32,105 nucleotides of DNA from Treponema sp. (GTDB lineage: Bacteria; Spirochaetota; Spirochaetia; Treponematales; Breznakiellaceae): contig QKCO01000104.1 in the NCBI GenBank assembly GCA_003245635.1, forward strand, positions 1 to 32,105, written 5' to 3'. Under the pieces are notes generated by a model. The model saw nothing but the letters and a program-made list of their open reading frames with translations, was not told where the DNA came from and ran no database searches. Of this stretch, positions 31,400 through 32,105 are shown in pieces; positions within the stretch are counted from its first letter, which is position 1, and each line of letters begins with the position of its first letter. Made by a program: the position numbers and the translations under genes.

Positions 31400-31425
31400 A
31401 CTTTTTTACGAAGCGAAGAATCCGC

Positions 31426-32105
31426 TCAGGCTCCTCCCGCCCGCACCGCCTTCGAACCCACGCTCGTCTTGAGGATTTCGAGCCGGTTGGGGATCCTCGT
31501 CTTCATCTCGGGGACGTGCGAGATGAGCCCGACCATGCGGTGGTCGCGGATTTCGTCCAGGATGCCGAGCGCCTTGTCCAGGCTCGCGTCGTCGAGGCTC
31601 CCGAACCCTTCGTCGATGAAGACGGCGTCGAGCCGCACGCCGCCCGACCGGGCCTGTATCGAATCGGCCAGGCCGAGGGCGAGGCTGATCGAGGCCATGA
31701 AGCTTTCCCCGCCCGAAAGGGTGGAGCAGGGCCGCGCGCGGCCGGTATACGCGTCGAAGACGGCCAGGTCGAGTCCCGTCTGGCCGCGTCCCCCCTCCCG
31801 TTCTCCGTCGAGGAGCAGACGGTAGCGGCCTTCGGACATCCGTTCGAGCCGCTTGGTCGCGTAGGCGGCCACTTCGGCCAGGTACGAAGCGAGCAGCCAG
31901 GAGTCGAAGGACCGTCTGCGGGGGTTGTTTCCGCTCAGGTCGTCGGAAAGAGCCTTGAGCGCGCTGCCGCTCCGCGCGAGTTCGCTCCGGCGCTTCACGG
32001 CGTCGTTGTAGGCCGCCCTGTCCCGCTCCAGTTCCCGCGCTTCGGCCGCGGCGGAGTCCCTGCGCTCCGCGGCTTCCTTCCGCTCGGCGGCGTTCCGTTC
32101 CGCGG
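31426..32105 (-). CDS. sbcC: SbcC-type SMC nuclease subunit, C-terminal part (runs off right edge)
   Basis: The last 226 codons of a gene entering from the right edge. The first part in the window is a Glu/Arg/Ala-rich coiled coil that reads through 31998 without a stop, so an internal GTG there is not the gene start. It is followed by the C-terminal ABC half: signature LSGGESF, Walker B LDAVFIDEGFGSLDD and the His switch LISHVPEM. This is the pattern of SbcC, which with the SbcD nuclease cuts DNA hairpins and blocked ends. sbcD would be expected beyond the right edge. The gene ends 61 bases before the start of the GGDEF-EAL gene, with no obvious terminator. Confidence 0.9.
   Translation of the reverse strand, partial: AERNAAERKEAAERRDSAAAEARELERDRAAYNDAVKRRSELARSGSALKALSDDLSGNNPRRRSFDSWLLASYLAEVAAYATKRLERMSEGRYRLLLDGEREGGRGQTGLDLAVFDAYTGRARPCSTLSGGESFMASISLALGLADSIQARSGGVRLDAVFIDEGFGSLDDASLDKALGILDEIRDHRMVGLISHVPEMKTRIPNRLEILKTSVGSKAVRAGGA

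Noticed and set aside
31405-31428. Possible terminator after sbcC
   Set aside because: Only a 4-bp stem and followed by A rather than T on the minus strand.
1-32105. CRISPR arrays, tRNA or rRNA genes, transposases, integrases, phage genes
   Set aside because: I looked for regular repeats, cloverleaf-like sequence and mobile-element proteins on both strands and saw none.

Overview
The window is 32.1 kb of GC-rich, gene-dense bacterial DNA with no rRNA, tRNA, insertion sequence or CRISPR array that I can see. My best guess is a Spirochaetota (Treponema/Spirochaeta-like) chromosome. This is inference: the amino-acid binding protein has a spirochaete-style signal-peptide end (VFAGGSKDS), and a T2SS, NAD salvage, an NRAMP transporter and Fe-S membrane protein sit together in a compact genome that often starts genes at GTG or TTG. 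Housekeeping promoters read as TTGAC-like / 17 bp / TAnAnT-like boxes.

Layout. (1) 1-9244, minus strand: one tightly overlapping type II secretion operon, gspD-E-F-G, two minor pseudopilins, gspK-L-M, a GspC/PilP-like protein, then the start of a lipoprotein gene cut by the left edge. (2) 9245-9629: the only long stretch without a gene, holding the probable typA terminator and strong hairpins in the gspD leader. (3) typA/bipA (minus) diverges from an XRE-cupin regulator (plus) that leads leuC-leuD, closed by a strong hairpin. (4) 14124-18628, plus: mntH (NRAMP), a tandem UspA protein, a MenA-type prenyltransferase, a methyltransferase and a TtcA-type tRNA thiolase. (5) Minus: a HisKA_2 sensor kinase and a NapH-like Fe-S membrane protein separated by a textbook terminator. 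(6) Minus: a polar amino-acid ABC transporter (binding protein, permease, ATPase) with thpR behind it. (7) Minus: pncA-pncB NAD salvage genes plus a NtrY-like kinase. (8) Minus: a CHASE4-HAMP-PAS-GGDEF-EAL protein, then the C-terminal part of sbcC cut by the right edge.

Most notable: two signalling genes (the HisKA_2 kinase and the GGDEF-EAL protein) have promoters whose -10 box places transcription start on or next to the ATG, with no Shine-Dalgarno, so both look leaderless. Both histidine kinases are degenerate in opposite ways: one keeps its phosphoacceptor His but has lost ATP-lid residues, the other keeps its ATPase but has Gln where the His should be. Other points are a CC-x4-CC linker in the UspA protein coupled to mntH, an unusual LeuD substrate loop, periplasmic helical repeats on the NapH-like protein and palindromes in the pncA and GGDEF-EAL promoters. 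I did not find a clear-cut new defence or mobile system.
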